Source of the DNA: Adineta ricciae
Taxonomy: Eukaryota > Rotifera > Eurotatoria > Adinetida > Adinetidae
Length of the DNA stretch: 64,000 bases
Direction: 5' to 3'
Assembly: GCA_905250025.1 (NCBI GenBank)
Contig: CAJNOJ010000092.1
Location: forward strand, 302,186 to 366,185
Shown: one piece after another, positions 62,578 to 64,000 of the stretch
Numbering within the stretch: the stretch's first letter is position 1
Layout: the number at the start of each line of letters is the position of its first letter
Program-made: the position numbers and the translations under genes
Notes under the pieces: generated by a model
Told to the model about the DNA's origin: nothing
Databases searched by the model: none
The model's input: the letters and a program-made list of their open reading frames with translations, nothing else

Positions 62578-63249
62578 TTAAAAGATGTGACCAACTATGC
62601 CATCTTTCAAATCATGCCAATATGTCTCAACAGAATGAATTGCGTTGTCAATATTTGCAATCAATTGTCCTTTGGCTTGTTCGAAAATAGTGGATACTTG
62701 TTGTTGAAAGACGCTGAAGAAAATCTCGAAACTTAATTCACCTGATGCACGATCACCTTTTCGTTGTTTCACACCCTTTTTATCCATCATTGAAAGTATC
62801 ACTTGTCGAATTCGATTAACAAAGAATTCTTTTAATTCATTGATAAGAATTCCTATGGCATCGTAGAGCATGTGTGTGATTGTTGAAAGACTGAAGAAAC
62901 TGCGACTATTCTTTTCGAAAATAGTAGGAATATTGGCAAAGAATTGAGTAACCTGATTATTCCATTGAGTGGCTATGCTGTTAACTTCGCCGAATAACTG
63001 CGAAACCCATTGTGCTGGAACGGGCCCGTTCGAACGAGTTGGTCTTTGGTCAACTGGTTGAAAAAGTCGTTCACCGAATTGAAAAACAAGTTGAATTAAC
63101 TGCTGAAGTGTGCCTTGAAAAGTCGGATTTAAATGAATGTATAAGAAATGGGAGAGTGATTCGATAATTGACGGAGGTTTTACAGGTGTAACAGGTGATG
63201 CAAAGGTTAGAGCAAAAAAGGTCATGAAAATGAGTAGAATTGTTTTCAT
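62578..63249 (-). CDS. Secreted helical protein of unknown function (223 aa)
   Basis: One intronless exon. MKTILLIFMTFFALTFASPV is a clear signal peptide with cleavage after FAS, followed by a Pro-rich spacer (PVTPVKPP). The mature protein is predicted mostly amphipathic helix with Phe, Gln and Ile repeats (LQQLIQLVFQFGERLF, AIGILINELKEFFVNRIRQV, VFQQQVSTIFEQAKGQ) and no cysteine. One basic patch, KKGVKQRKGDR, could be a processing site. Cys-free secreted helical proteins of this kind resemble apolipoprotein-like or LEA-like amphipathic proteins only in general style. I recognise no family. The ATG at 63249 is the first in the frame and has a good signal-peptide context. Confidence 0.6.
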   Translation of the reverse strand: MKTILLIFMTFFALTFASPVTPVKPPSIIESLSHFLYIHLNPTFQGTLQQLIQLVFQFGERLFQPVDQRPTRSNGPVPAQWVSQLFGEVNSIATQWNNQVTQFFANIPTIFEKNSRSFFSLSTITHMLYDAIGILINELKEFFVNRIRQVILSMMDKKGVKQRKGDRASGELSFEIFFSVFQQQVSTIFEQAKGQLIANIDNAIHSVETYWHDLKDGIVGHIF

Positions 63250-64000
63250 TCTTGAAGTCTTTGAAGTTTCTTGGGTAGATCAGGGGTGATCAAAATATGA
63301 TTTAATGTTTTTTTTTATATGCAATATAAGCACGGAGAGGTGTGAGAGAAAGTGCAGATGGATAGATGTGTTTTGTGACAGTGCAAAGTTTTCATCATGC
63401 AAAGTACATCTTTTTTTACATTAGGAACAATGGGTGGAAACAAAATTAATAACAATCGGTGAGTTCACACAAACAGATTGACATTTTCGCAAATTAATTC
63501 AGTTCGATAGGTAGGAAAATTCGTGCGTACTCATTGAAGCAGTTGTGTAACAATACAGGCATTTTGTTTTTATTTTCGATTGCACAGTTATCTTATCTGT
63601 GATGAGTAAGAAATATTTTTCATTGACGATAGGAATAGTCTCGATTTCTTCGATCAGAAAATCTCACTAGATCCGTTATAGATCGGATAAGATTGATATA
63701 ACCTAAGCGACAGAAGAGAAAAAGTCATCCTACTTCTTATCAGTTCATACGATCATCGACAATTATTGTCAACTTAAGTCAAGTTATGATAATGATCAAA
63801 TCGAAGAAAATCTTTTCATATTGAATGACACATTTTCTTAATTATCCATTCGTTGAATTACTAACAATTGTCTTCAGGGCAGCAGTGTCTCGCACATAGA
63901 AACGACAAAAAACGGAAATGAATGAACTCGTGATTCTTAGTTGGTTTCCGGATTTAATCTATAGTTGACTAGCAATTCTCGGATGTTGAACTATCGTCCA
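63250..64000. other. Upstream region of the secreted-protein gene, no other gene seen
   Basis: The last 750 bp are AT-rich with short T/A runs and no convincing exon. The region should contain the promoter of the minus-strand secreted-protein gene. An exon of a gene lying mostly beyond the right edge cannot be excluded. Confidence 0.4.

Overview
The window is nuclear DNA of an animal. Genes are AT-rich and split by many very short GT-AG introns (mostly 45-65 nt). They encode metazoan proteins: an MKS1 ciliary protein, EMSY, a GIT ArfGAP, enhancer of zeste, PAS kinase, EXOC8, a fibulin, an Id-type HLH factor and a neuropeptide precursor. The tiny introns, the dense mixed-strand layout and the splice-acceptor-like sites just upstream of many start codons suggest a rotifer, probably a bdelloid. 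That assignment is an inference, not proof. I recognise no transposon, virus, rRNA, tRNA or CRISPR array. Two single undetermined bases (33228, 58939) show this is an assembly.

Layout. 1-8.6 kb: minus-strand genes for a membrane protein with an N-terminal anchor and a C2-like domain (synaptotagmin-like, cut by the left edge), a previously unlisted neuropeptide precursor with three FYDFG repeats (3223-3564), a small orphan, and a fibulin-like matrix protein. 10.2-17.5 kb: a GT31 glycosyltransferase on plus, convergent with mitochondrial HSP90 (TRAP1), then MKS1, both minus. 18-23.4 kb: an Id-like HLH gene (minus), then PLPBP and EXOC8 only 75 bp apart on plus, a candidate operon. 23.4-26.9 kb: a RUN/coiled-coil/FYVE adaptor (FYCO1-like, minus) diverging from an intronless EF-hand protein. 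29.3-35 kb: DNAJC11, a small membrane protein and a TTP-type CCCH zinc-finger protein, all plus. 36.7-41.9 kb: a multi-TM protein fused to a phosphatase domain, and E(z), both minus. 42.1-57.8 kb: a plus-strand run of PAS kinase, a single-pass membrane protein, an S28 serine peptidase, EMSY and GIT. 59-63.2 kb: an orphan minus exon, a UPF0193 protein (plus) and a secreted helical orphan (minus).

The genes are mostly unrelated housekeeping, chromatin, trafficking, signalling and ciliary functions and do not form one pathway. Points of most interest are the FYDFG prepropeptide, the PLPBP-EXOC8 pair with its internal poly(A) signal and acceptor, the transmembrane-phosphatase fusion lacking an obvious general-acid Asp, a compact FYCO1-like adaptor, and several perfect hairpins in intergenic DNA. 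Exon boundaries were worked out by hand from GT-AG signals and frame continuity. Outer CDS limits are better supported than every internal junction.
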